A stretch of 64,000 nucleotides of DNA from an uncultured Mycoplasmatota bacterium (lineage in GTDB: Bacteria; Bacillota_I; Bacilli_A; RF39; UBA660): assembly GCA_900544605.1 (NCBI GenBank), contig UQVP01000003.1, forward strand, positions 1 through 64,000, written 5' to 3'. Made by a program: the position numbers and the translations under genes. How positions within the stretch are numbered: position 1 is the stretch's first letter; each line of letters begins with the position of its first letter. This document shows positions 43,376 to 52,459 of this stretch, piece after piece. The notes below the pieces were generated by a model, which worked only from the letters and a program-made list of their open reading frames with translations, searched no databases and was not told the DNA's origin.

Positions 43376-44281
43376 ATGGATTTTGAAAATAAAATTAAAA
43401 GAATTGAAGAGAATCAAAAAATAAAAAATAGATTAAGTGAACTTGGTATATATCCAGCAACTGTTCAAGAAGTAGTTGGTCCAACGGGCCCACAAGGTGA
43501 AATTGGTCCTACAGGTCCTAAAGGCGATAAAGGCGAACAAGGAGCTGGATTATCAATAGAAGGATCTTTTGATACATTAGATGAATTAAAACAAGCTCAT
43601 CCTACAGGAAATATTGGAGACTGTTATATAGTTCAAGGTATTTTATATATTTGGGATGAAGAAAAAAATGATTGGGTTAGTATTGGAAACATTAAAGGAC
43701 CAAAGGGTGACACTGGGGAAAAAGGTGAACAAGGAATTCAAGGACCTATAGGTCCACAGGGCGAAAAAGGAGAGCAAGGTGAAATTGGTCCAACTGGACC
43801 TCAAGGCGAAATTGGTCCTACAGGCCCCAAAGGCGATATTGGACCTCAGGGGCCTGCTAGTCCAACAGGATATGATGCAATAGCATTTGCAAGTCTTATG
43901 GATACTAAAAAAGCTGGAACTGTTTTATTAGGTAATACAAGAATTATGCCCGGAAATAACAGTTATTTAGCCATAGAAAATGGTACTGATATAGTAGTAA
44001 AAAGAACTAGGGTATTTGAAATTGTACTGTGCGGAAGAATTTCAGGTGTTACTCAAAATACAGGGGCTTCATTCTCACTTGTTAATACTGAAACAAATGA
44101 TGTAATTAGTGATTTAGTATTTGTTTTAGAAGCAGGAAATACTCCAGATATGGATTTTTCGGAAATGACTGTTGTAGATATTTATAGCCCAGCTAGACTA
44201 CAAGTTAAAACAACAATTAACGGTAGTGATGAAATAAGTTTTTCAGAAATGAATGTATTATTAAAAAGTTACAGCGTATAA
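43376..44281 (+). CDS. Collagen-like (BclA-type) surface protein
   Basis: A 301-residue protein. A short charged helix (1-30) is followed by collagen G-x-y triplets at residues 35-56 and again at 107-160 (GPTGPQGEIGPTG type). A 50-residue insert separates them (FDTLDELKQAHPTGNIGDC...GILYIWDEEKNDWVSIGNI), a module also seen in phage tail fibres and surface fibres. The C-terminal 140 residues form a beta-rich globular head like the trimerising head of spore BclA proteins. It is probably displayed on the spore or cell surface. AGAGGTGAT precedes the ATG. Confidence 0.85.
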   Translation: MDFENKIKRIEENQKIKNRLSELGIYPATVQEVVGPTGPQGEIGPTGPKGDKGEQGAGLSIEGSFDTLDELKQAHPTGNIGDCYIVQGILYIWDEEKNDWVSIGNIKGPKGDTGEKGEQGIQGPIGPQGEKGEQGEIGPTGPQGEIGPTGPKGDIGPQGPASPTGYDAIAFASLMDTKKAGTVLLGNTRIMPGNNSYLAIENGTDIVVKRTRVFEIVLCGRISGVTQNTGASFSLVNTETNDVISDLVFVLEAGNTPDMDFSEMTVVDIYSPARLQVKTTINGSDEISFSEMNVLLKSYSV

Positions 44282-44333
44282 AAAAAGTCATTATTGATGT
44301 AATATTACAAACATCAATAAATGGCTTTTTTTA
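44281..44333 (+). terminator. Bidirectional terminator between convergent genes
   Basis: AAAAAGTCATT and TTGATGT pair with ACATCAA and AAATGGCTTTTT, with T runs on both strands. It separates the collagen-like gene from the acyltransferase gene. Confidence 0.85.
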
Positions 44334-46577
44334 CATTAATTTATCCTTTAAGAAATCATTTAAAGCTTGATTTCCTTTATCTGTCAAATGTTTTTTATCA
44401 GATAATAAATAATCTTCATTATTTTTTACTTCACTATAAAAATCTAAAATAGTAACATTATCTGAATTATTAACTAAATTACTTAAATCAGAATTTATAG
44501 CAACAATATATATCTTATGATTTTCACATAATTTTATTAGTTCTTGATAATCAGTTGTACTCAAATTAATACTATTATCAAAAGCAAAAACAACATTATA
44601 CGATAAGGATTTTTCTTCTATGGCTTTTATTAGTTCATTTTTTATCATTTCGAAGTTAAAATCTTTATTAATAACAAATTGAGCTTCTGAAAAATTAGTG
44701 TGAATATAATCATATGCATTTAACAATACACTATTTCCATAAAAAGTTATTTTATTTTTTAATTCTTCTTCGTGTTTCTTTATAATTTCTGCCTTTTTAA
44801 CATTATATTCAGCTAAATAAGTTTGATAGATAGCACTATAAACAACCTGTGTATATGCCTTTCTTCCACTTCCTGTCAAATGAATTCCATCAGCGTAAAA
44901 ATATTCTTCATGACCTCTTGATAATTTATTCCAATCTATAACATGTAAATTAGAATATTTAGAAGAAAAAGATAATAAGTTCTTATTGAATTCTTGATTA
45001 TTTGTCGTATTTAACCAAAATACTTCTTTCCCCTTACATAATTCCATAATTTCTTTTTTACAACCTAAAGAACAATCTCCATTAGCACCTAAATTTATAA
45101 CGATAGGTTCACCTAAAGCGTTTTTATTAATAAGTTCCTCTAGTATTCCACTAGCTTTCCATAAACTCCTTGATACTTTAGCATCAACATAACTATTTGG
45201 GAAAGTTGCATGTAAATTATCTATAGCTCCAAGCATAACAGAATCACCTATTGCCACCACTGGTAAATTGCTAACAATATCTTTGATTTGATTTTCGCCA
45301 GCTTCCAAATTATCTAAAACTTTATCCCATTTTTCTTGTTCTTCCTTTACTAACGTATTATAATCTTCTTGATTTTGTTCCATCTTTTTAGCATTTTCCG
45401 ATAATTGTTTTTCTAGCTCTTCCATTTCAGCAGTATGATCTTCTGTTACAATATATTGATAAACACCAAACAAGGAAGCAGCGGATATAACAATTAATAC
45501 AAAATAGCGTAGACCTTTATATTTTTTATTTTTTATATTAGTCGCAAAATGAAGAACGTAAGATAACAAGAAAGTTATAACAACAATTAATACAGTTTTA
45601 ATTGTTGTATTTATAGCGACATTTTGCAAGAAAAATATAACAGGATATTGAATTAAATATATTTCATAACTAACTTCTGATAATGATTTAACAATTTTAT
45701 CTTTTTTGCTTAATATATTTTGTTCGTTTGAAACACTATAATCAATTAAGCGGCAAGTAATTAAAGTAACTAAAATCATAATGCTTGAAAAATATAATGA
45801 CTTTGAATCAGTAAAAATAAACAAACCCGCTAATACTAACAAATAAAAATATATTCCTAATTTTGAAAAATCTTTTTCTTTCATTCTATCAGTAAGTACC
45901 GGACCATAATAATTATGTATGAATCCAAGTGTTAAACCAAAGAAAAGAGAAAAAACTCTAGTAAAAGTACTATAATAAGTTATCATCATATTTTCTGAAA
46001 CACTTGCCTTAACAAAGTAAAATCCACTAATAATTGATATTAAACATGTTATAATACATGGAATAATTTTATTTGTTTTATCGCCAATTTTCTTTAAAAT
46101 TCCATATAAAATTGGAAATACTAAATCAAATTGCATCAATATTGAAATATACCATAGATGCATAAATGGAGAATTATTATGACTAGCAAAATAGTCCATA
46201 TTAGCTCCTAATTGCCAAAAATTATTATATCCAAACAAAACCGAATTCGTTTCTGGTTTCAAATTAAACCAACCTATATTTGGTAAAAAAGAAGTAATTA
46301 AAATCGTTATAAATACTACAAAAAATAATGGAACGTATAGTTTTTTAATTCTTTTGGTATAGTATTTTTTTAAAGAAAATTTTCCATCATTAAATGCAGA
46401 TACACATGACAAATAACCACTTAAAACAAAGAAGATACAAACAGCTAAATATCCACCTTTTAAAATTCCTAAATGGTATAAAAATATTGATATACAAGAA
46501 AATAATCTTATTATATCTAAATATTTAAAATATTTTTTATTATTTTTTTTCTTCTTTGTTTTTTTGTTACGTCCCAT
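44331..46577 (-). CDS. OatA-like acyltransferase with two SGNH domains
   Basis: A 748-residue membrane protein. Residues 15-375 are an acyltransferase-3 domain with about ten helices (active-site region IFLYHLG, His35, and SFLPNIGWFN...LWYISILMQFD). A coiled coil lies at 383-430. Then comes an SGNH hydrolase domain (GDS with Ser446, and Asp563/His566 in DGIH). A second, weaker SGNH domain follows (GNS with Ser616, DKKH at 727-730). It should O-acetylate peptidoglycan or a surface glycan outside the cell. The duplicated SGNH part is unusual. The start follows AGAGGTG. Confidence 0.88.
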   Translation of the reverse strand: MGRNKKTKKKKNNKKYFKYLDIIRLFSCISIFLYHLGILKGGYLAVCIFFVLSGYLSCVSAFNDGKFSLKKYYTKRIKKLYVPLFFVVFITILITSFLPNIGWFNLKPETNSVLFGYNNFWQLGANMDYFASHNNSPFMHLWYISILMQFDLVFPILYGILKKIGDKTNKIIPCIITCLISIISGFYFVKASVSENMMITYYSTFTRVFSLFFGLTLGFIHNYYGPVLTDRMKEKDFSKLGIYFYLLVLAGLFIFTDSKSLYFSSIMILVTLITCRLIDYSVSNEQNILSKKDKIVKSLSEVSYEIYLIQYPVIFFLQNVAINTTIKTVLIVVITFLLSYVLHFATNIKNKKYKGLRYFVLIVISAASLFGVYQYIVTEDHTAEMEELEKQLSENAKKMEQNQEDYNTLVKEEQEKWDKVLDNLEAGENQIKDIVSNLPVVAIGDSVMLGAIDNLHATFPNSYVDAKVSRSLWKASGILEELINKNALGEPIVINLGANGDCSLGCKKEIMELCKGKEVFWLNTTNNQEFNKNLLSFSSKYSNLHVIDWNKLSRGHEEYFYADGIHLTGSGRKAYTQVVYSAIYQTYLAEYNVKKAEIIKKHEEELKNKITFYGNSVLLNAYDYIHTNFSEAQFVINKDFNFEMIKNELIKAIEEKSLSYNVVFAFDNSINLSTTDYQELIKLCENHKIYIVAINSDLSNLVNNSDNVTILDFYSEVKNNEDYLLSDKKHLTDKGNQALNDFLKDKLM

Positions 46578-46700
46578 AATACACCTCTAAAATTATTATT
46601 ACATTCAATAGTTTTATTATAACATTTATAGTTATAAACTTAAACAATAACTCTTAATTTTTTTAATTTTATGGCAAAAATATGTCTATTTTTTCAACAT

Positions 46701-46732
46701 AAAACTTGTTTCATAGTTGAAACAAGTTTTTA
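46701..46732 (-). terminator. Terminator after the HTH-AAA-CYTH gene
   Basis: AAAACTTGTTTC pairs with GAAACAAGTTTT around a 6-base loop, with flanking A/T runs on both strands. Confidence 0.8.
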
Positions 46733-46736
46733 ACAT

Positions 46737-48038
46737 TTATTTATTGTTTGCTATAGAAGAATTTTTATATTGTGGATCATTTGTTACCTCTTTTATAACT
46801 TTAATTTTTTTAGGAATTTCAAATGTATCATTCTCATCATTAAGTTCTATTTCTAAAATGGCTTTATCATGCCAAAAAGGATAAATATCAAGTTCAAAGC
46901 ACTTATTTTTATTGATTAAACAATATCTAGTTTTCCTAATTGGTTTTTTATTTGTATCTGCTTCTAATAACAAATCTAAATACTCATCTTTTGTTAATCT
47001 TTTTTCTATTTCAATTCTTTTAATATCACTTACAATCTTTTTTGTTGTCTTGAAGTAAACAAAGCTACCATTACAACCTCTTTGCCTTATTCTAATCTCT
47101 TCATTATTATCAGATTTTAAATAAGTTTGAATAATTTCTACTTTTTGACAATTTTCCTGTTTTTCAAGCCATTTAATATCTGGATATTCAATTAAGAACT
47201 TTCTTTCTATTTCTAAAGGTTCTGGTTCTCCCAAAAAGGCAGAAATTTCTTTTATTAGTTTATACATTTTTTGATCAAAGTCTGTTGAATTATCAATAAT
47301 ACGTAAGTGTGAATGTCCTGTCCATGCTTTTATTATCTTATCATCACTAATTCTAGCTTCTTCCAATGTTTCATATCTAGCACTATTATTTTCTTTAGTA
47401 TAAAATTGTTCTGCTCCTTTTGCCGCTGTAACTAGATGAAAGATGGCATCATAATTATCTCTTAATTCAATTTCACTAGAATTAACACTATTAACTATGT
47501 TTTGAAAATCCAAATCACTAACAAATGCTTTGCCATCCATAGCTCCACGGTCACATACTATTAGTATTTTATCATTGTCCATAGATTTGGCTGCTTCTAA
47601 AAATAATTCTTCTTTTTTCAATTGAAAATTTAATAATATTCTTTGAAACTCTTTTACTGTAGCGCATGTCCAAGGACTTATGCCACTAGTTATTAATTCT
47701 GTTGCTGTTTCTGGAACAAACAGTACTCTATATCCTTTCTTTATAAAATAATTTTGTATTCGACTCATACCTGTTGTCTTACCAGCACATGGACCACCAG
47801 TAATAACAATTTTTGTTATTTTTTTATTTATATTTTCCTTTTTTAACATATCGTCAATGGAAATGTTAAATAATGAACTTAGCTTTTTTAATATTTCAAA
47901 ATTAGGATATGCTTTGCCATTTTCCCATTTTGACACAGCTTTTCCAGTTACTCCAACCTTATTGGCCAATTCATTCTGCGTTAAATTTAATTTTGTTCTA
48001 TATTTAAATATTAGGTTACCAAATTCATAATTATTCAC
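46737..48038 (-). CDS. Three-domain fusion: HTH regulator, AAA ATPase, CYTH phosphatase-like
   Basis: A 433-residue protein with three parts. An XRE helix-turn-helix occupies about residues 8-65. A P-loop ATPase with Walker A GPCAGKT (82-88), a PETATELI motif and DRGAMDGKA follows to about 270. The C-terminal domain is CYTH, beginning EIERKF (about 279-284, the ExExK signature) with IRIRQR and ELDIYPFWHDKAILEIEL. The ATPase-CYTH pair is like Ttd14-type proteins; CYTH domains bind triphosphates or nucleotides. The HTH suggests a nucleotide-sensing regulator. Start follows GAGGTG in a conserved upstream segment. Confidence 0.85.
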   Translation of the reverse strand: MNNYEFGNLIFKYRTKLNLTQNELANKVGVTGKAVSKWENGKAYPNFEILKKLSSLFNISIDDMLKKENINKKITKIVITGGPCAGKTTGMSRIQNYFIKKGYRVLFVPETATELITSGISPWTCATVKEFQRILLNFQLKKEELFLEAAKSMDNDKILIVCDRGAMDGKAFVSDLDFQNIVNSVNSSEIELRDNYDAIFHLVTAAKGAEQFYTKENNSARYETLEEARISDDKIIKAWTGHSHLRIIDNSTDFDQKMYKLIKEISAFLGEPEPLEIERKFLIEYPDIKWLEKQENCQKVEIIQTYLKSDNNEEIRIRQRGCNGSFVYFKTTKKIVSDIKRIEIEKRLTKDEYLDLLLEADTNKKPIRKTRYCLINKNKCFELDIYPFWHDKAILEIELNDENDTFEIPKKIKVIKEVTNDPQYKNSSIANNK

Positions 48039-48041
48039 AGA

Positions 48042-48107
48042 ATCACCTCACACTTTAATTATATTAAAACTAGTATAACTATTCAATAATAATCTGGAGA
48101 ATTTTAG
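48042..48107 (-). repeat. Promoter segment, copy A of a duplicated 65-bp sequence
   Basis: On the minus strand TTGAAT (48086-48081), 17 bases, TATAAT (48063-48058), then GTGTGAGGTGAT as ribosome binding site for the HTH-AAA-CYTH gene. It is about 85 percent identical to copy B at 49740-49803 by eye. A regulator binding both copies is plausible. Confidence 0.75.
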
Positions 48108-48115
48108 TAGAAATT

Positions 48116-48153
48116 ACAAAAAAAGCAGTAATAACAAAAGTCATTTCTGCTTA
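48116..48153 (-). terminator. Terminator after the surface-protein gene
   Basis: AAGCAG and AATGAC pair with GTTATT and CTGCTT around a TTTT loop, followed by a T run on the minus strand. Confidence 0.75.
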
Positions 48154-48159
48154 TATATT

Positions 48160-49638
48160 TTAATTTGCTTGTCTTTTTTTATAAATAAATACTGAAGCTC
48201 CAACAAATCCCATAATTGATAAAATACTTGTTGCTAGATAAAGCACAATATTATCACTAGTTTTAGGATTTTCAATATTTTCATTAGAAGTTGCAACTAT
48301 ACCATATTGACTTAAATGTGATGTTTCAAAAACTATATATCCATCTTCTATTGTTGCTGGTATAGTTTCTTTTATTTCATCATTAAGAATATAAACAACT
48401 TTATAATTGTTATATCCTTTTAAATCTTCTGGTAAAGCAATTCTTATTTTCATTTTAATACCATTAACTTGAACTGCTTGATTATTTTTTAATATATTTA
48501 TATCTATTAAATATTTAACATTTTTGTCTGCTAACTCTTTTTTTACTTCAATCTTTTTAATATCTAATACATAATCATTGTCAATTTCCTCTTCAAAAAC
48601 AATACTTGCTTTTATATCTCCATCACTTTTGATTTCTTTCACAGTTTCACCAGTATCAACATTTTTAGTCCAAGTGGCATATAAAGTTACATTTTGATAG
48701 TATTCAGCACCAAAGCTATTTTTTATCAAAGTATCTTTTTCTACATCTCCTTTATCATCTTTATCCCATCTTCTCCAATATATATAAGTGTAATTTTTAC
48801 CACTTCCATCTTTTTTAGAATTCCATCCATTAAATGTATAGCCTTTTCTTTCAGGTATGTATGGCAAAAGTGACATACTTGTTCCAGAATCACCACCGCC
48901 TGTATAATCATATTTTTTAGATAATTCACCAGAAATAGTTCCACCGTTAGCATCTAATACTAATACTCTATCATCTCCAACAAAAGTATTTTTTGTATAT
49001 GTTGCAGTTAAATTAATTACAGCAGTTTTTGTAAAATAGCTTAAATCAATAGAAGTAACAAACTTTCCATTTAAATCCCAGCCTATAAAGGTATAGCCTT
49101 TTCTTACTGGAGTATATTTTGTTAAATCAATTGTCTTGAACTCTGATGATTTACTTACTAATAACAATTTTCCTTGACCATTTATCATTCCTGCAAACGC
49201 ATCAAGTGTTACATAATAATTGTCACCTTCTTCTAACGCTTTACCCTCAAATTTTGCCTCAAGTCTTAAACCATTACTGTAATTAACTTCTTCACCATTT
49301 GATTTATAAAACGAACCATTACTAGTAAAATCTGCTAGTGCTAAATCTTCATTTGCTTCTGTCTTGTTGTTGTCTACCCAATGTGAAAACTCATTTTTTC
49401 CATTGAACGGAATAATTCCTTTTGTCAACTCAGATAACTTAACTGTTGTTTCGCCTGCATCAACATCAAATCTTATAAGTTTGGCATACTCTCCATCAAT
49501 ACTTTCATTTTCCTCATAAACAGTTAACACTAAAGAATATTTTCCATTCTCACTAATAGTTGCAGCATTTACAGAAGTTATTCCTAAAACCCCCATTACT
49601 GCAATTAACATTACAAACAACATCTTTTTTAATCTCAT
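48160..49638 (-). CDS. Sortase-anchored surface protein with InlB-type repeats
   Basis: A 492-residue wall protein. A signal peptide (residues 1-25, ending near VNAA) is followed by bacterial immunoglobulin-like/Listeria-Bacteroides (InlB) repeats with RKGYTFIGWDLNGK and RKGYTFNGWNSKKDG, and the usual VTLYATWTK ends. The C-terminus has a sorting signal: NPKTS (residues 457-461), a hydrophobic helix and KKRQAN. Sortase would link it to the wall. The substrate or binding partner is unknown. Its upstream region contains copy B of the repeated promoter. Confidence 0.88.
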   Translation of the reverse strand: MRLKKMLFVMLIAVMGVLGITSVNAATISENGKYSLVLTVYEENESIDGEYAKLIRFDVDAGETTVKLSELTKGIIPFNGKNEFSHWVDNNKTEANEDLALADFTSNGSFYKSNGEEVNYSNGLRLEAKFEGKALEEGDNYYVTLDAFAGMINGQGKLLLVSKSSEFKTIDLTKYTPVRKGYTFIGWDLNGKFVTSIDLSYFTKTAVINLTATYTKNTFVGDDRVLVLDANGGTISGELSKKYDYTGGGDSGTSMSLLPYIPERKGYTFNGWNSKKDGSGKNYTYIYWRRWDKDDKGDVEKDTLIKNSFGAEYYQNVTLYATWTKNVDTGETVKEIKSDGDIKASIVFEEEIDNDYVLDIKKIEVKKELADKNVKYLIDINILKNNQAVQVNGIKMKIRIALPEDLKGYNNYKVVYILNDEIKETIPATIEDGYIVFETSHLSQYGIVATSNENIENPKTSDNIVLYLATSILSIMGFVGASVFIYKKRQAN

Positions 49639-49739
49639 AATTTTCTCCTCATATATTTTTCAAAATTTGTATTGAAAATAATAAACTTACGTCTATAAAT
49701 AATTATATATTAAATTAGCAAATTCCTAATTATTCTCAT

Positions 49740-49803
49740 ATCACCTCACATTTTAATTATATTAAAATTAATATAACTATTAATAATAAACTGTAAAATT
49801 TTA
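49740..49803 (-). repeat. Promoter segment, copy B of the duplicated 65-bp sequence
   Basis: Matches copy A at 48042-48107. The TATAAT (49761-49756) and GTGAGGTGATATG are kept; the -35 has decayed to ATTAAT. The ribosome binding site here leads only to an 8-9-codon reading frame before a stop. It lies in the gap upstream of the surface-protein gene and begins near the truncated end of the flavodoxin gene. Confidence 0.65.
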
Positions 49804-49817
49804 TTCTGCTTCTTAGA

Positions 49818-50243
49818 TTAAACTCTTTTACCAGATATTATATAAATACCTGGATAAGTTCTTTTTAAATCTTCGGTTGCAGGTTCTAAAGGAGAACCTC
49901 CTGATGTGCAAAAAGTAACAATCTTTTTATTTGTTAAATCAATTTTATCTAAGAATGTTTTTATAACATTTGGTGCAACTCCCCACCAGATTGGAAATAA
50001 TATATAAAGAGTATCATAATTATTTATATCTACCTTAATATCCTCTATTTCTGGTCTATAATTTAAGTCTTTTATTTCTATACTTGATCTACTATTTGGA
50101 TTATTCCAATTTAAATCTTCATCTGTATATATTTGTTTAGGAATAATTTCTAATATATCTGATTGTAATTGTGTTGCTAAAGCTTGCGCAGCTCTTTTTG
50201 TAACCCCACTCGCGCTAAAATATACTATTAATGTTTTATTCAT
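49818..50243 (-). CDS. Flavodoxin-like protein, C-terminally short
   Basis: A 141-residue FMN-binding protein. The phosphate loop is FSASGVTKRAAQAL near the N-terminus and the later FPIWWGVAPN and FCTSGGSPL are flavin-contact loops. It ends at ISGKRV, where flavodoxin-4 family members usually continue for 15-25 more residues. The stop lies close to a duplicated promoter segment, so the end may have been replaced by rearrangement. It may still fold. The role would be electron transfer under anoxia. Confidence 0.8.
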   Translation of the reverse strand: MNKTLIVYFSASGVTKRAAQALATQLQSDILEIIPKQIYTDEDLNWNNPNSRSSIEIKDLNYRPEIEDIKVDINNYDTLYILFPIWWGVAPNVIKTFLDKIDLTNKKIVTFCTSGGSPLEPATEDLKRTYPGIYIISGKRV

Positions 50244-50252
50244 AATAATCTC

Positions 50253-50780
50253 CTATCTATTTTTTGGAATAGTAAATTTATTCATATCATTTTTTTCAAG
50301 TTCTAAAAGTTTTATTTTGTTCTGTATTCCACCACCATAACCAGTTAAATTACCATTTGCCCCAATTACTCGATGACAAGGAATAATCAAACATATGGGA
50401 TTCCATCCGACTGCTCCACCAACTGCTTGTGCAGGCATTTTTTCGATTCCATTTTTCTTAGCAATTTCTTTAGCTATATCGTTATAACTAATCAATTTAC
50501 CATAAGGTATTTCAGTCATAATATCTATGACCTGTTTTCGAAATGGTGTTAAGTTATTGATTTTATATTTAGGTATAAATTGAGGTTTCTCTCCGCTAAA
50601 ATAAATATCTAACCACTTTCTAGTTTCATCAAATATTGGTAAATTATTTTCTTTAAAATCACTAGGATGTTTTAAAGCGTCTTTACTTTCTTCAAACCAA
50701 AGTCCTGTTAAAAATGTTCCATCACTACTCATTATTATATTTGAATAACCATTTGGAGTTTCATACTTTTGTATAAACAT
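50253..50780 (-). CDS. ogt: Methylated-DNA--protein-cysteine methyltransferase
   Basis: Repairs O6-methylguanine by transferring the methyl group to its own cysteine. The 175-residue length fits Ogt. The active site is IIPCHRVIGANG with Cys135, preceded by the DNA-binding helix region (TPFRKQVIDIMTEIPYGK) and AVGGAVGWNP. It lies between flavodoxin and dgkA on the same strand with tight spacing. Confidence 0.95.
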   Translation of the reverse strand: MFIQKYETPNGYSNIIMSSDGTFLTGLWFEESKDALKHPSDFKENNLPIFDETRKWLDIYFSGEKPQFIPKYKINNLTPFRKQVIDIMTEIPYGKLISYNDIAKEIAKKNGIEKMPAQAVGGAVGWNPICLIIPCHRVIGANGNLTGYGGGIQNKIKLLELEKNDMNKFTIPKNR

Positions 50781-50795
50781 TATTATGTTCCCAAT

Positions 50796-51161
50796 CTAGT
50801 AAAATAAACTTATTATTTTTGGTACAAAAATTAACAATCCTACTATAGCAGATCCTATAGCAAATACTAAAACTCCTCCCGCAGCTATATCTTTTGATTT
50901 TTTTGCCTTTTCATTTATACCTGGGCTTGCTAAATCAACAACAAGTTCTATAGCAGTATTAAAAAGTTCTCCACCAATAACAAGGGCAAACCAACCAATA
51001 CAAATCATCCATTCCCAAAGTTTTAACTTAAGTAAAAAACCACTTAAAATTACAATTAGCATAACACTAACGTGAATTTTCATATTGCGTTCTGTCTTAA
51101 AAGCACTAAAAATACCACTAAAAGCGTATTTAAAGCTATTAATTAATTTTTTATTTTTCAT
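50796..51161 (-). CDS. dgkA: Diacylglycerol/undecaprenol kinase
   Basis: A 121-residue membrane kinase with three hydrophobic helices. The conserved GELFNTAIELVVDLASPG motif carries the catalytic Glu and the metal-binding Asn/Glu. Gram-positive members phosphorylate undecaprenol for wall synthesis. The N-terminal SFKYAFSGIFSAFKTERN is family-typical. It precedes ogt. Confidence 0.94.
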   Translation of the reverse strand: MKNKKLINSFKYAFSGIFSAFKTERNMKIHVSVMLIVILSGFLLKLKLWEWMICIGWFALVIGGELFNTAIELVVDLASPGINEKAKKSKDIAAGGVLVFAIGSAIVGLLIFVPKIISLFY

Positions 51162-51181
51162 TTACATCACCATTTTACTTA

Positions 51182-52276
51182 TTATTTTTCTATATATCCA
51201 TTTGTTTTTTCAGTATACATTTCATCTGTTACTGATTTATATCTTTCACCATCATATTCATCAGTAAACCCATTGTAAGCTTTGTAGATATCTCCCGTTT
51301 CAGTATCATAAACTCTTTCATATCCTAATGTCGCATCACTTTGCTTTTGACTCATAATATCATAAGTTTTATTTCTGTTTTCCCAAGCACTCATGTATGA
51401 ATCAAACGATTTTTGAATCTGAGCACTTAATTCTAAAGCTTGCTTAGTTTGAGCATTTCCATCATCAATTGTTTTTTGTACATATGAATCGTTAAATTTA
51501 ATAGAATTTATGGATTCTAATAATAAATCTTTATAATCAATAAATTTATTTTCACTTGAAGTAATTGTCATAATATCATAAACCATATAGTATCCAGAAT
51601 CTATCCCATTACTATATTGGTTACCAAAGTTTACGATAGACGCTAAAAACATTCCTTCACCTTGTTTGTTGTTTTCACCAGTGAATGTTGCTCTTAATAC
51701 TTTGCTATCTAGAGATACACTTTTCATTGATGCAACACTTTCTTGTTCTTCTAATTTTGTAAAATTAGTATATGTAGGAAATTTAAAATTAGAAAGAGTT
51801 GGTTCAATATCATTCATATATTTCGCTATTTCATTAAATTTTTGATAAAATCTTTCTGTTGTTGGTGTATCTAATACTATTGCATCAGCAAATAAACGAT
51901 ATTGACTTCCTGCTAATTTATAATATTCAGTCCATTGCTTTTTAGCAGCATCACTTTTTAATAGTGGTTGCATTTTTAACATTAAGAATAAACCATTATT
52001 TGTATCGCTTGGATCATATACCTTAATAGCATAATACATTCCCGTTCCTGTAGCTTCAACTTGCCATCCCTTAGGTTTTTTCATACTTAAAGCATCATTA
52101 GCATAGTCTTCTAATTCTAAACTATTTACTTCATTTGCAACTATTTTAACAGAACTATCTTTATTTATAGTAGTACTACTAGTATTACTTTTACCAGCAA
52201 AATTAAATACTACCATTAAAACAATAGCCACAAAAATCAAGCCAATTGCTATAATCAAATTTTTATCTTTTTTCAT
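51182..52276 (-). CDS. Membrane-anchored secreted protein of unknown function
   Basis: A 364-residue protein with one N-terminal helix (about residues 6-24) and an exported part. The exported part starts after a Ser/Thr-rich linker and shows DYANDALSMKKPKGWQVEATG, with later alpha/beta segments, resembling PsbP/MOG1-like extracellular domains in style. The C-terminal end is Lys/Tyr-rich. The start at 52276 has GGAG eight bases upstream. It lies upstream of dgkA and ogt on the same strand. The function is unknown. Confidence 0.65.
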   Translation of the reverse strand: MKKDKNLIIAIGLIFVAIVLMVVFNFAGKSNTSSTTINKDSSVKIVANEVNSLELEDYANDALSMKKPKGWQVEATGTGMYYAIKVYDPSDTNNGLFLMLKMQPLLKSDAAKKQWTEYYKLAGSQYRLFADAIVLDTPTTERFYQKFNEIAKYMNDIEPTLSNFKFPTYTNFTKLEEQESVASMKSVSLDSKVLRATFTGENNKQGEGMFLASIVNFGNQYSNGIDSGYYMVYDIMTITSSENKFIDYKDLLLESINSIKFNDSYVQKTIDDGNAQTKQALELSAQIQKSFDSYMSAWENRNKTYDIMSQKQSDATLGYERVYDTETGDIYKAYNGFTDEYDGERYKSVTDEMYTEKTNGYIEK

Positions 52277-52369
52277 CACACATCTCCTATCTATATAAAT
52301 ATTATATCATTTATTTATAATTTGTTGTACTACATTTTAATAGAGTAAATACTACATTTTTTTGCATAC

Positions 52370-52402
52370 TAAAAGCAGTAATAATATAATTGTTACTGCC
52401 TT
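52370..52402 (-). terminator. Terminator after the 52460-52993 gene
   Basis: GCAGTAA pairs with TTACTGC on the minus strand, followed by TTTTAG. A modest T run makes it moderate. Confidence 0.6.
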
Positions 52403-52459
52403 AATTTATTAATAAATAACCCGTATTTATCTATTTTTTTTGATTTAACTATCTTTCTT

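Noticed and set aside
43474..43860. Repetitive DNA in the collagen-like gene
   Set aside because: The repeats are G-x-y codon triplets inside an open frame, not a repeat array or mobile element.
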